Source: Atherinomorus stipes (lineage: Eukaryota; Chordata; Actinopteri; Atheriniformes; Atherinidae). From it: 64,000 bases of DNA. The notes beneath the pieces are model-generated. The model saw only the letters and a list, made by a program, of their open reading frames with translations. It searched no databases and was not told the DNA's origin. Of the stretch, positions 25,575 through 35,657 are shown in pieces. The position numbers and the translations under genes were made by a program. Each line of letters opens with the position of its first letter. Positions within the stretch are counted from its first letter, which is position 1. The stretch covers positions 620,001-684,000 of the forward strand of contig JALJCO010012682.1 of assembly GCA_023101725.1 (NCBI GenBank), written 5' to 3'.

Positions 25575-28500
25575 ACAAGCTTTTTCAAAATTAGAAAAAA
25601 ATGGGTTCATACACACTGCTACAAATTTGGATCATTCATTCTTGCAATCCCACATGAGCAGAGCTCTATGAATCATTCTAGTTTGTTATCCTGGTAACAG
25701 CAGTGAAATAAATGGGTCCATGTTTTCCTGAACTCAGCCATTTTCCCTTTAAGGGCATATTTAATCTTTTTCTAATTTTAAATAGGACAAGACAGCCTTC
25801 AGCCATCTGGCATGACAAAGAGGTTTAAATTCTTTCCAGTTTAACAGGATAAGACGGTGAGCTAGAAATCAAGTGCAGTTGATTGTATTATGAATATTTC
25901 TTGAACAGGTAGCATTCTGTACGTTTACTCTTAATAATATGTTGAAGGCCTCATGTCCTTTAGTTATTAAGTTGCTTTTATGTGATGCTCGCTATTGTCT
26001 GTGTTTTCTGTGCAGTTACTCACAGTTTGGGCCACGTGGTCAACATCTACATATTTTCTCTCAGTGACATCAGCATCTTGTCGTGTCTGTTTCCCAAAGT
26101 CTTTAACAACAATGGGTAACATTTCAGATTTCACCATGAAGTACGTAGATATTACAGAGTGATTTCCAGTCATCTATTTATAAGTTTTTTTCCCTTTTAG
26201 GTCTGAACTTCCTCCCAAGTGGTACTGGTGGTTCTTTCAGACTGTTCCAGGTATATTGTAAAATGATATTAAAATTGACATATAATATGTAAACTTGCTC
26301 GGATGTTATGAACCCTTTTTTTTTCTTTTCATCCTCTTCATTTCCTAGGGATAACTGGTGTCCTGCTTCTGTTTACTTTTGCATTCATGTATGTGTTTGC
26401 CTCTCGTTATTTCCGTCGCATCAGTTTTCGTGGATTTTGGATCACTCATTACCTCTACATTGTTGTGTACATTCTAGTAAGTATTCCCTCACTTTAGTAC
26501 CTTGACAGTAAGGCATGTTTAAAGAGATATATGATTTTTGTTTATCCAACAGACAGTTATTCATGGAAGCTATGCTCTGCTCCAAGAGCCTCGTTTCCAC
26601 GTCTACTTAATTCCCCCTGCCTTGCTCTTCCTGCTGGACAAACTAATCAGCCTGAGCAGGAAGAAAGTGGAGATCCCTGTTGTCAGAGCTGAACTGCTAC
26701 CTTCAGGTAACACATGAGTGCTATATCATAATTCTAGCCTTTCCCTTTGAAATATGTTTCAAGTGTTTTCATTTGAATTCAACTCAAAGGCTTTTGTACC
26801 TTTAGGTGTGACACATCTGGAATTCAAGCGACCCCAGGGCTTTGTGTACCGTTCAGGCCAGTGGGTCCGGATAGCATGCTTGATGTTAGGCACAGATGAG
26901 TACCATCCATTCACACTGACTTCGGCACCTCATGAGGAGAACCTGAGTCTCCACATCCGAGCTGTGGGTCCCTGGACTAGCCAGCTCCGAGAGCTCTACA
27001 CTGAGGAAAATCTCCTTGAGCTTGGCGCCTATCCAAAGGCAGGTTTTATATTATTATATACTGTATCTGACTTGTCTCTTACAGCAGCTATTTATATTTA
27101 TACTTTTGTGACATTAATGTTAATATTTTATTTTGTATGAAGCTGTACTTGGATGGCCCGTTTGGCGAGGGCCATCAGGAGTGGATTGACTTTGAGGTGT
27201 CTGTTCTGGTGGGGGGAGGTATAGGAGTCACGCCATTCACGTCCATCCTTAAAGACCTGGTGTTCAAGTCCTCCATCAAATCCAAGATTCTCTGTAAAAA
27301 AGTGTGTCATAAAATCAAACTGTACTCATCTGATGTTGCCTTGACATTGTTTTGCTAATGTTTAAATGTTGTGTAAAGGTGTATTTCATCTGGGTGACAC
27401 GGACACAACGCCAGTTTGAGTGGGTATCAGACATAATCAGGGAGGTGGAGGAAATGGACACTCAGGAGCTGGTCTCGGTCCACACTTACATCACTCAGGT
27501 GGCCGAAAAGTTCGACCTTCGCACCACCATGCTGGTAAGATCTGCTGTTACTATTTTAAGTATCACATGGCGCAGAGTGAACAGATATACTGTGAAAGAT
27601 TTATCAGATAGTAATTTTTATCATCATCACTGATATTCCATAATCTAACATTTCCTTCTCGTCTTTTATGTCCTAAAATTAAGTCTGTCAGTGAGCACCT
27701 CTAAAGCTCACTAATAAACACATTTTATCCCTTTTGTTAATCTACATATTAGCTTTATTTCCTAGCAGGCTCATATTGCCTTAATATGCACAAATTTAAA
27801 ATGAAAGCATTCATTTTTTGTTGTTGTTGTTGTCTTTCATTCTAAACACTAAAATGTCATTTATTGAGTGATTGTATGAGATATAGAGTAGTTAGTCTAG
27901 TTCGCAGAAGTATGTAAGTATATAAGGATCTAACACAAAGCAGGCTGTAACTTTCTGACAATACAAGTAGCTAAACATATTAAATGAAAAGTAGCTGAGA
28001 TGCTGTATTAATTACTGATCTATTTGAGTGTAACTTTTTTTCTTTATCACCTATAGTATAGACAAGTTTCCGCCATGTCTGCTAGTTTCTGCCAAGGGCT
28101 TCCGGTTACCACAGTTACAGGATATTTTACACTGAGGACATACGCAAATCAACAACACACATATGAAGAGCTCCCGAACTCGATGACTGAAAAGTGGACA
28201 TTGTTAAACTCAAAAAGCGGTCTTTGACATTTTGTGCCGTACGTTGCTGCAGCAGCTTGTGAAAACAATTAAATTATGAACCTTGTAAACTGAGCGAACT
28301 CACCATAGGACGGCAGCCACGCAGCTACATGACCGACCACCGGGTGCAGCCCGCTGTCTCAAACTCTCCATACTCCTTAACTCAAAAAAAAAAAAAAAAA
28401 AAAATCTACTGTAACCACCACTCAAGCCTTCTGACAGGAATCATCCAGACATCATCGGTGTTGAACATTTGTCTTCCTGGACACCAAACTGTGGTGTGTG

Positions 28501-29803
28501 TGTCGCTATCAACACACAGCCGACTGCGTCACTATGTAAGTCTATGGCATTCCTGTTTATCACCATAGGACTCAACAAAGTACAAAAATATATTGCTAGT
28601 TGTAACATCAGGTCATTTCATTATACAGGGTATTATCCTCCCAGTTCAGTGTCGTAGCAGGTGAAGAAGTAAGAAAACATGTTCTTTTATAAGAAATAAA
28701 TGAGAATTTTACTATTTTAGAGACATCACTATTCAGTGTAAATGAATACAGATCGACTGGAAGCGCTTGGCAGAAATTGATTGACTGCGTAAGTAAAACG
28801 GAAATGTCCGTGAAACTTGTCTATATCCTTAATTTGTTCATTGTTTGGTACATTGTTGGCAGGCTACCATAGTAACACACCTTCAGCTGGTAACAAAGCT
28901 TTTAAAAAGTGTTATGATAATTCACACTACTTAAGTGTTTTAAAAACACAAATACTACATTTTATTTACCTGGAAGTACAAAAATTCTAGAATGACCTAT
29001 TTTTTTTTTAGCACTCTTTTTGTTGTTAAGCAGTTCAAACCCAATGATGATACAAAGTTAAATTATGAGCTGCTAGAGGTTAAAAAAGGATAAGGTCTCC
29101 CTGCACTGAAAAATAATGTGCATTTCATAATTATACAAAAGGCCTTTTCCAGGCAGCAAGAAATGAGTCAACAATTTACAGTAAATCTATTCTGCAACAA
29201 CAGAAGTTGATCAAGCCTTGAAAAGTGCTGCTACCATTTCCCAGAACTCACACAACTTTTTAATTACTTACAACCCCACCTGTCTTTCCATAAAGAACTG
29301 GAAAACCAGGATTATTCTTAAACCTTTGACTCATTGTGTATGTTAGATACTGTAATAGGACTCATTATGACTGTACATTAAATGATAAAGGTGGGTTTTG
29401 AGCTAAAATTATACAAACCTTTGATGTATTTTTGTGCATTTTCTTCGTAATGTATGTGCAGTACGTGTGTGAGCGCCACTTTCAGAAGGTGTGGAACCGC
29501 AGTCTCTTCACTGGCCTGCGGTCCGTCACTCACTTCGGCCGCCCGCCATTCGTGTCCTTTTTCAGCTCGCTGCAGGAAGTTCACCCTGAGGTCAGTCCTC
29601 ATCCATGTCTATCCATCTGTTATCTAAGTGCACAGCAGATTGATTATTCTTACTCACAATTGTGTCTTTATTTTCTGTAGGTAGGAAAAATTGGTGTATT
29701 CAGCTGTGGACCACCTGGACTCACCAAGAACGTTGAGAAAGCTTGCCAGCAGATGAACAAGAGGGATCAGGCCCATTTCATGCATCACTATGAGAACTTC
29801 TAA
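14403..29803 (+). CDS. duox: duox: dual oxidase (NADPH oxidase with peroxidase-like ectodomain)
   Basis: Membrane enzyme that moves electrons from cytosolic NADPH through FAD and two hemes to O2, releasing H2O2 for thyroid hormone synthesis and mucosal defence. I read 33 coding exons, all phase-consistent, totalling 1539 residues (human DUOX2: 1548). Exons: 14403-14469, 14559-14642, 14726-14890, 15524-15711, 15839-16040, 17355-17575, 18000-18063, 18425-18521, 18823-18913, 19949-20051, 20143-20315, 20428-20603, 20682-20800, 20897-21034, 21124-21240, 21840-22039, 22255-22440, 22691-22916, 23879-23972, 24070-24245, 24326-24395, 24532-24552, 24863-25041, 25146-25376, 26016-26115, 26201-26250, 26349-26476, 26553-26706, 26806-27038, 27143-27301, 27379-27534, 29462-29590, 29681-29803. 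Domains: signal peptide 1-22; peroxidase homology about 27-590; first membrane helix about 616-643; PH-like region 669-797; EF-hand 1 loop [12 protein letters not shown] at 851-862; EF-hand 2 loop 887-898, degenerate; heme-bearing membrane core about 1020-1260; FAD motif HPFTLTS; NADPH motifs GGGIGVTPF and SCGPPG; C-terminus HYENF. The intron after exon 29 uses a GC donor. Exon 22 is only 21 bases. Confidence 0.97.
15083..15127. repeat. (CA)n microsatellite in duox intron 3
   Basis: About 20 CA units with a single gac interruption, preceded by A-rich sequence. Intronic, with no contact to splice sites. Confidence 0.95.
16041..17354 (+). repeat. duox intron 5 with (AT)n and A/G-rich low-complexity tracts
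   Basis: The 1.3-kb intron holds an (AT)n run at about 16348-16393, then an almost pure purine tract from about 16470 to 16612 with several poly-A blocks and a ten-G run. No exon or transposon ends were recognised in the rest. Confidence 0.9.
18546..18762. repeat. 217-bp palindrome (foldback element) in duox intron 8
   Basis: Two arms of about 101 bases (18546-18646 and 18662-18762) are inverted copies with about 90 percent identity around a 15-base spacer. The outer ends (aatgggctctatgcac and its complement) match perfectly. The palindrome fills most of the 301-base intron between duox exons 8 and 9 and starts 24 bases after the splice donor. There is no open frame. It may be a foldback transposon, a recent inverted duplication or a hairpin RNA source. 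No target duplication is evident. Confidence 0.9.
25541..25571. repeat. (GA)n microsatellite in duox intron 24
   Basis: About 15 GA units. Intronic. Confidence 0.95.
28057..28825. mobile_element. element with short terminal inverted repeats in duox intron 31
   Basis: tatagacaagtttc at 28057-28070 and its exact complement at 28812-28825 bound about 770 bases. If the outer TATA is a 4-bp target duplication, the inverted repeats are 10 bp (gacaagtttc). The element carries an A-run (28387-28403) and no transposase. The superfamily is not clear from the ends. It lies inside the longest duox intron (27535-29461). Confidence 0.6.
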
Positions 29804-31456
29804 CAGGTTCTGAGCTCTAGACTACATGGTTGCAGAAAACCGCTTTTACTGAATTGTGCGTACCAACACACATTCATAGAGATTGGCTGGTAGGTTTTGA
29901 TTTTGAATCAATTATATCTGAGTATTAAAGTTATGGTTACTTGTTTCTAATCGATTATTTCTTTGCGTTCTTGTTCTCCAATCATGAAAATTACTGTTAA
30001 GTTGATTGCAATCAAGAGTGGGATTATTTGTCTGAAGCAATGCCTCAAAAATACTGAAATACTTATGATAATTTGTTGATTTATCTTGTTGTTTGTCATC
30101 TAAGTTATGTATTTCTTTGACTTGAAGTTGTGCTGTTATTTGCAAATGTGCATACATATTTTTGTGATCATCATTTGGTTTCCATTATCATATCATATTA
30201 ATGTCTAAAAATCTAATCAAAATGTATTTTCAAATATTGCATCTTTCTGGAGGATAGATGAAGGGACTGTGGGTTTGACAGCAAATACTGTTTTGGCTCG
30301 TGATGCTTCTGTTTTTGACAAAAATTACACTTGAATTCATTGAAACTCCTGATGTGATTTATTGGTTGAGTGATAAGGCAGACAGTGTTTGTGAAATGTT
30401 AATTCTACATAAGAAATTACCTCATTTTTCATGCTACATGAATATATTCATTTTTAAGCAGTTTCAGTTGTTATTGCTCTTTATAACAAGCTGAATTTAT
30501 TTTTTAATGAATGTAAAATTAGTGATTAGTGAATAGTTCACTGCCTCAGTGCCTTTGATTCTAGACTGCAAAAATTTGTTTTGCTATTAAATACAACTGA
30601 CATGAGAAAAGATGGGTCTGCTACACGTCTAATAATCTGAGTCAGTTTGAATATCCACTCAACCTTTTTAAGCAGTATCCAGTTTAAACAGCATGCACAA
30701 CTGCAGAAGCATATCCTACTAAACCTTTTGTGTAACTGTTATGTTCATGTGTTAAGACTATCTAAGCCTAGAAACACAGATTTAAAAAAAGTTAACCCCT
30801 GCATGCCCCAAGAGCATCAACAATATTTCACATACAGAAAAAGAATACAGAAATGAAACTGCAAGTTGATGTGAAATAAAATTTTCTTAGCTTAAATCTT
30901 TTCAATGAAATTAAAAACCCTGAATTTTTATTTTCAGGTACTTTCTGTCCTCTTTTCAAGATACAAACATTCACACCTGGCAGTAATCCAGTTCAGCCAC
31001 TTTGATCTGCAGGCAGCCGAGAGCTCTACTTGTGGTTAAGAGTCTTCATCAAAAGTAGCCGACCTCAGCAGCACAATTGAGGGAGGGGAAAGCTTTCCCA
31101 TTTTTTTTCCTCTGGGTCTTGTTTTATAGTAGTATTTCTGGGATCTGAAGAGCATCTTCATGTCACAAGGCTGATTGATGGACTGTGATTCAGTAGACAT
31201 GTCTTCCTATTTCCACGCCTTCTGCTTGTTTAGTTTATTGTAATTTTTTGAGCACAGCTTCAAACAAATTGATTCACACATACAATAGTGCAGCTTGGGG
31301 CCTACAAACAGACCTTTCTTTTTAAAATCAGCTCTTTTAAATGACTTAAATCATTATATTGTGTCTATGAGCATCTACATGACACTGCTTAGCATTTTAT
31401 CTGTTTATTGATCTTTGATTGCTCTGAAGAATGACTGATGCCAGCTTATGTTATGT
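29804..31456 (+). other. duox 3' untranslated region and intergenic DNA
   Basis: AT-rich sequence after the duox stop. An AATAAA hexamer at 30875-30880 is one candidate poly(A) signal, giving a 3' UTR of about 1.1 kb. No other coding signal was seen. Confidence 0.45.
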
Positions 31457-31917
31457 CAGAGGTGTTCAAATTTTTTATATTGGGGGGCCGAAAATTACTC
31501 GGGGTGGATGGTCGTGGGAAAAAACTATAAATTCATGTATCAGAAATAAAATTTGCTCAGCCCATAGCGTAATTGTTCAAAATAAAACCACATAAAAAGT
31601 AATCTGGTAAATGAATAACACTGTTCTTTATTGTGTTCATTATTATTCTTTTCACAATACTTTGTTTGAGGTTTTATTTTGGACAGCATCTTCTCACTTA
31701 TTCTCTGATCATGGCCTCCAGATCTGAGCTGATAGACGAACCACAGCGCCACCTTGGTGGTCAAAACAGAAAGTGCAACAATAACTAAATCTCAAAAGAA
31801 CTTCACACTGCTGGGAAAAATCTTAATTTTATAAAAAAAAAAGACAATTGTCAGTGGGCCAAAAATAATCACTCGTGGGCCAACTTTGGCCCCCGGGCCC
31901 CAAATTTGACAGCCCTG
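31457..31917. mobile_element. hAT-type MITE with perfect 8-bp target duplication
   Basis: The element starts CAGAGGTGTTCAAA and ends TTTGACAGCCCTG (imperfect inverted repeats). It is flanked by TGTTATGT at 31449-31456 and again at 31918-31925. Typical hAT ends and an exact 8-bp duplication; no transposase. Confidence 0.85.
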
Positions 31918-32024
31918 TGTTATGTCATAGACATCCTTAAAAAAGAAAAGTATATGAAATTTATCAAGTTCAAATTTTTGTTTGATGAGCAGAAAGAACT
32001 CCAAGGACAGCTTGTGAGTTAAAT

Positions 32025-32247
32025 GTGTCACTGCAGGGGGTCTGAATACTTTTGACCATGTAATATTTCTGGGGTTTTTTTTCTAATACATTTGCAAAAA
32101 TGTCTATATTTTTGTTTTTCTGTCAAGATGGGGTGCTGAGTGTACATTAATGAGAAATAAAATGAACTTCTATGATTTTAGCAAATGGCTGTAATGAAAC
32201 AAAAAGTAAAAAGTTTAAAGGGGTCTGAATACTTTCCGTACCCACTG
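32025..32247. mobile_element. truncated Tc1-like element end
   Basis: The right end (ctgaatactttccgtaccca, then ctg and TA) is the familiar end of fish Tc1-like elements. A second ggggtctgaatac copy occurs at about 32037, as in elements with internal direct repeats. The left terminal repeat and the transposase are absent, so this is a remnant. The left limit is approximate. Confidence 0.65.
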
Positions 32248-32926
32248 TAAGCCTTCAAATCTACTTGATGCCCTGATATTATTCAAAGTAGCTTCTCCTG
32301 CGACTGTGCGTTTATATCAAACAACTGCTTTGTAATGTTCCCACTGAAAAAAACAAGCAATCACACAGTATAAGTGCTCTTTCAAAGGGTAAAGAATGGT
32401 TAGGCAGTAAGGCAGTTAGCTTTGATAAGTTGCGTTATCACATATAATATTACTATTAGTATTAATATTACTAGTATAAGTATTCGTAGTAATCTTTCAG
32501 AAAACCTTGGAGCACCACCTAGCTTTTGATTGAAGCAAGGAAAACCATTAAAATCTGAAGTCAATTCCTATATTGATCAAATCAAGTACTCAGTCTCAGG
32601 ATGCTTTCGTGAGTTCTCGCTTGAAATGACTTTTCATGATGTATCAGATAAACCACAAACAACAAGTGGCTAAAATAATTTGGAATATTTATTAACTATT
32701 CTACAAACTACATAAAATGAAATATGTAAATATATACAGGAAATATGTAAGCATGATGATCAACCAAAAGTTACTATATCTTGTGAAAGAAATGTAAGAT
32801 TGTATGACAATGAAGCATAAATTAATTAAACCTCAATTGATAAATAAATGTTCAAAGAAAAAAAAAGGAAGGATTTCTTAATTCAACTAAACATAGTTAA
32901 ATGGGTCTGGTAAACCATAGGCCTAG

Positions 32927-33133
32927 AGAGGTGTGCCCAAGTCCAGTCCTTGAAAGCTACTATGCTGCACATTTTGGTTCCATCCCTTCTCCAACACACC
33001 TGAATCAAATGAATAGCTCGTTACCATGCCTCTGCAGAGCTGAGTGATGTGTATGAGGAGACATGTATTGGAAAGGGTATGCTCTAAAAATTGCAGTATA
33101 AAAGCTCTCGAGGACCGGACTTGGGCACCCCTG
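32927..33133. mobile_element. short hAT-like repeat with inverted ends
   Basis: The left end gtgtgcccaagtccagtcct and the right end (complement of ggggtgcccaagtccggtcct) are inverted copies. CCTAGA occurs at both borders as a possible partial target duplication. A related right end, without a clear left end, appears near 37170-37213. Confidence 0.65.
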
Positions 33134-35296
33134 ACCTAGATTAATTGACTAATCAAAGAAGATTAATTCACTATCACCAATTTCTTGTGACATAAAATCA
33201 TATTTCATAGCAAATGAGAGGGATTCTCCTCAGAGGTTCTGTTTGACTGAGGTGACTCACTCATGCCCAGGCTCTTTTGGTCTATTCCCTAATCTTTTGG
33301 AAGACTGTCAGGTGGATGGACCCTGAAAATCTTTACGATCTTCTGGAAGTTTGTCCGACTCCTTGCAGGCCGTCAGCTCAGTATGGTCGGCTCTGGTTCG
33401 TTCTCTCTCTCATCTGTCTCCCCCAGAGATGTGCAGCTTCAGGATTGATGTCACAGGATAGTTGATAGTTAAAATACCGGAAAATGATCATGAAAGTGAT
33501 GTAAAAATAAAAATGGATTTCTGATAGTTCTGATCACTAGAGTTAAACTTAATCATGCACTGAGTTGTTGCACAGACATTAACGTGCAAAAATCAGTATA
33601 TGAATGACAGAGGTTAAAGGGATACCATGTAAAAGAGTCAGGTTTCATCCAATAGTCAGGCACATCTCAGATGATCATTTTACTATCTTATTTTAACTAC
33701 TGGTTACAAATGTCTACTTCCTTCATTTCCCTTTGGACATCTCAGATTTAGACATTTGTGAACACATCTGTTAATTCTTAGTGATGCACGTGTGAAAATA
33801 AGGATCAGTTATCAAACATGACGAAATAAAATGAATACAATAAAAGCAAAATTGACTATAAAGCCCTCAGAACAGTAAATTATTTACTGGTCAGAGCTTA
33901 TTTTTCTCTGAGGAGAATTATTCCCTGGGACGAAATCCAGCTGTGGCATCTTTCAATCAATAAGCGTTCCAAAGTATATTTGGTTTGGTATGTGTGTATC
34001 CTTTCCTGGGACCTTTGACCTTGAGTATGCTACAGATAAAACAATCTCTTCCCTTCTTGTGTTAATCTATTTTTTAAAGTCTTTTAAAGGGCTGTAAATG
34101 TGAAAGTCATGCATTTTGGTTGAACACAAGAATATGTTCAAAATCAAGTAAGAAAATTGCTCTAAACCAAGAATAGGTTGTTTTAGCTGAAAGTCCTCAC
34201 ACTGTTACACATATTAAAGACACAAAACAGCTCATATCTCTTCGTGTCTGATGAGTCCAACTGTGTAAATCCAGTCAGCACCTCCACCTGTTTATACATT
34301 ACAGGCAGAATTACTTTATTGGTCAGTATATGGTTATGATTTAATTATTTTAAGGAGAAAATACTATATTTACTGTGTGCAAAGTAAAACTCTCTAATCA
34401 AATGGCACCCTCTTCTGGTAATGAGCAAGCCACCCTTGTGTCGTTCACACAGCAGCTGAATAAAATGTGATTCAAGGTCATATTGGTTTGTACTGCATTA
34501 CTCTTTTTTTTAATATAGATTTTTTAGTACAATACATTAAGCTCCCCTTTAAATGCCCTTGTCCCATCCCATTACATAGTAATGTTTCTGTTCAGTGCAG
34601 GCATGGCATCCAAATGTAAGGGGTCAGTGCGCATGATGAAATGTTTTAATCTTGATTTAATCAGGTGTCACATTCACAGTAATAAGCAGGAAGGTGAGTA
34701 GGAGTGGTGACCACTGGACTGATGAATGGCGCCCCTTTCTTGCTCAGGGGGCAGCTTAGCAGTGTCTCATTCACTTTCTACAAATTTTCCACAATGAGTG
34801 GAGGACCTGAATCTCCCAAGCCTTGTTTTATAACTCCCTGGTGATTTTTGGGCTAGTCAGCACAACCCGAAATAACTGTAGAGTCTTTTGACATGGTTGC
34901 TCTGAATTATCCTCGAGAAAGAAGCTGATACGGAAAAAAAAAGTTTGACACATTTATTTCTATGGTGATTAAATTACTTCTTCAGTAAGTGTTTGATCTT
35001 CTAACAAGACAATGCAAAACATGCTGAGGATGTCTGGGCAGTGGTGAACAGTGTGCATCGGTGTACTTAAGCGACTGTTAATCTACTTAGAGTCACTAAG
35101 TACCTAGCTAGAAATCAGCTACTGTCCAGATAGTCTGTTCCTGCCCCAGATAAACGACTCAGACAACAACAAAGAGAGGCTCAGTGAAATATGTGGCATA
35201 GTCTCTTTGCTGGCATGAAATATGCACCTCCCCTCCTTTGGGAACTGTGTTGACAGAGCTGTGGAAGAAGTTTTGGTAGGTGTCTTTCGTTTGAAG
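33134..35296. other. intergenic DNA upstream of the CARD exon, probable promoter side
   Basis: No exon could be supported. The stretch just before 35297 should hold the promoter or UTR of the CARD-encoding transcript, but I see no TATA box or CpG-rich block that fixes it. Confidence 0.4.
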
Positions 35297-35657
35297 ATGT
35301 TCGGCAGCGGCACCAAGAAGTGGTTCGTGAGGAAGCAAAAGAGGCAGCACCAGAGGTCTGGCAGGAGGCCATGCACCAGGAAGAAGAAGAGGTGGGCAGC
35401 TAAGATCCTCAGAGAGCACCGACAAAAGATCCTGAATGAGCTGGATGTCAACGCTGTGCTTCCCTACCTGGTGTACCATAAGGTTTTCACATTGGTGGAG
35501 TACAAGGAAATATTGGGACAGGGGTCCAACAGGAGACGGGCAGAGGTGTTCTTGGACCACCTCTCCTCAAAGGGACCTTCTGCTTTTTGCTCATTCTGCG
35601 CTGTTTTGGAGGAGGTGTGTCCCCACCTGCTCACCTGCTTTCTATTGGATGAAGAAG
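35297..35657 (+). CDS. tjp1: CARD-encoding first exon (alternative tjp1 N-terminus)
   Basis: Opens with ATG at 35297 (an in-frame ATG also exists at 35222) and ends in phase 1 at a gtacac donor. Residues 1-33 are strongly basic (RKQKRQHQRSGRRPCTRKKK). Residues about 34-118 read as a caspase recruitment domain with the six-helix spacing: AKILREHRQKILNEL, DVNAVLPYLVYHKV, FTLVEYKEILG, RRRAEVFLDHLSSKGPSAF, then the final amphipathic helix containing LEEVCPHLLTCFLL. The SSKGPSAF turn matches the RGPxAF signature of CARDs in CRADD, caspases and APAF1. The frame is open on both sides of the splice, and the next exon (36242) continues it. The domain call is strong; assignment to tjp1 is by phase and orientation, so a separate small CARD gene remains possible. 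Confidence 0.75.

Noticed and set aside
33277..33465. 62-codon open frame in the duox-tjp1 interval
   Set aside because: No splice support and no recognisable family.
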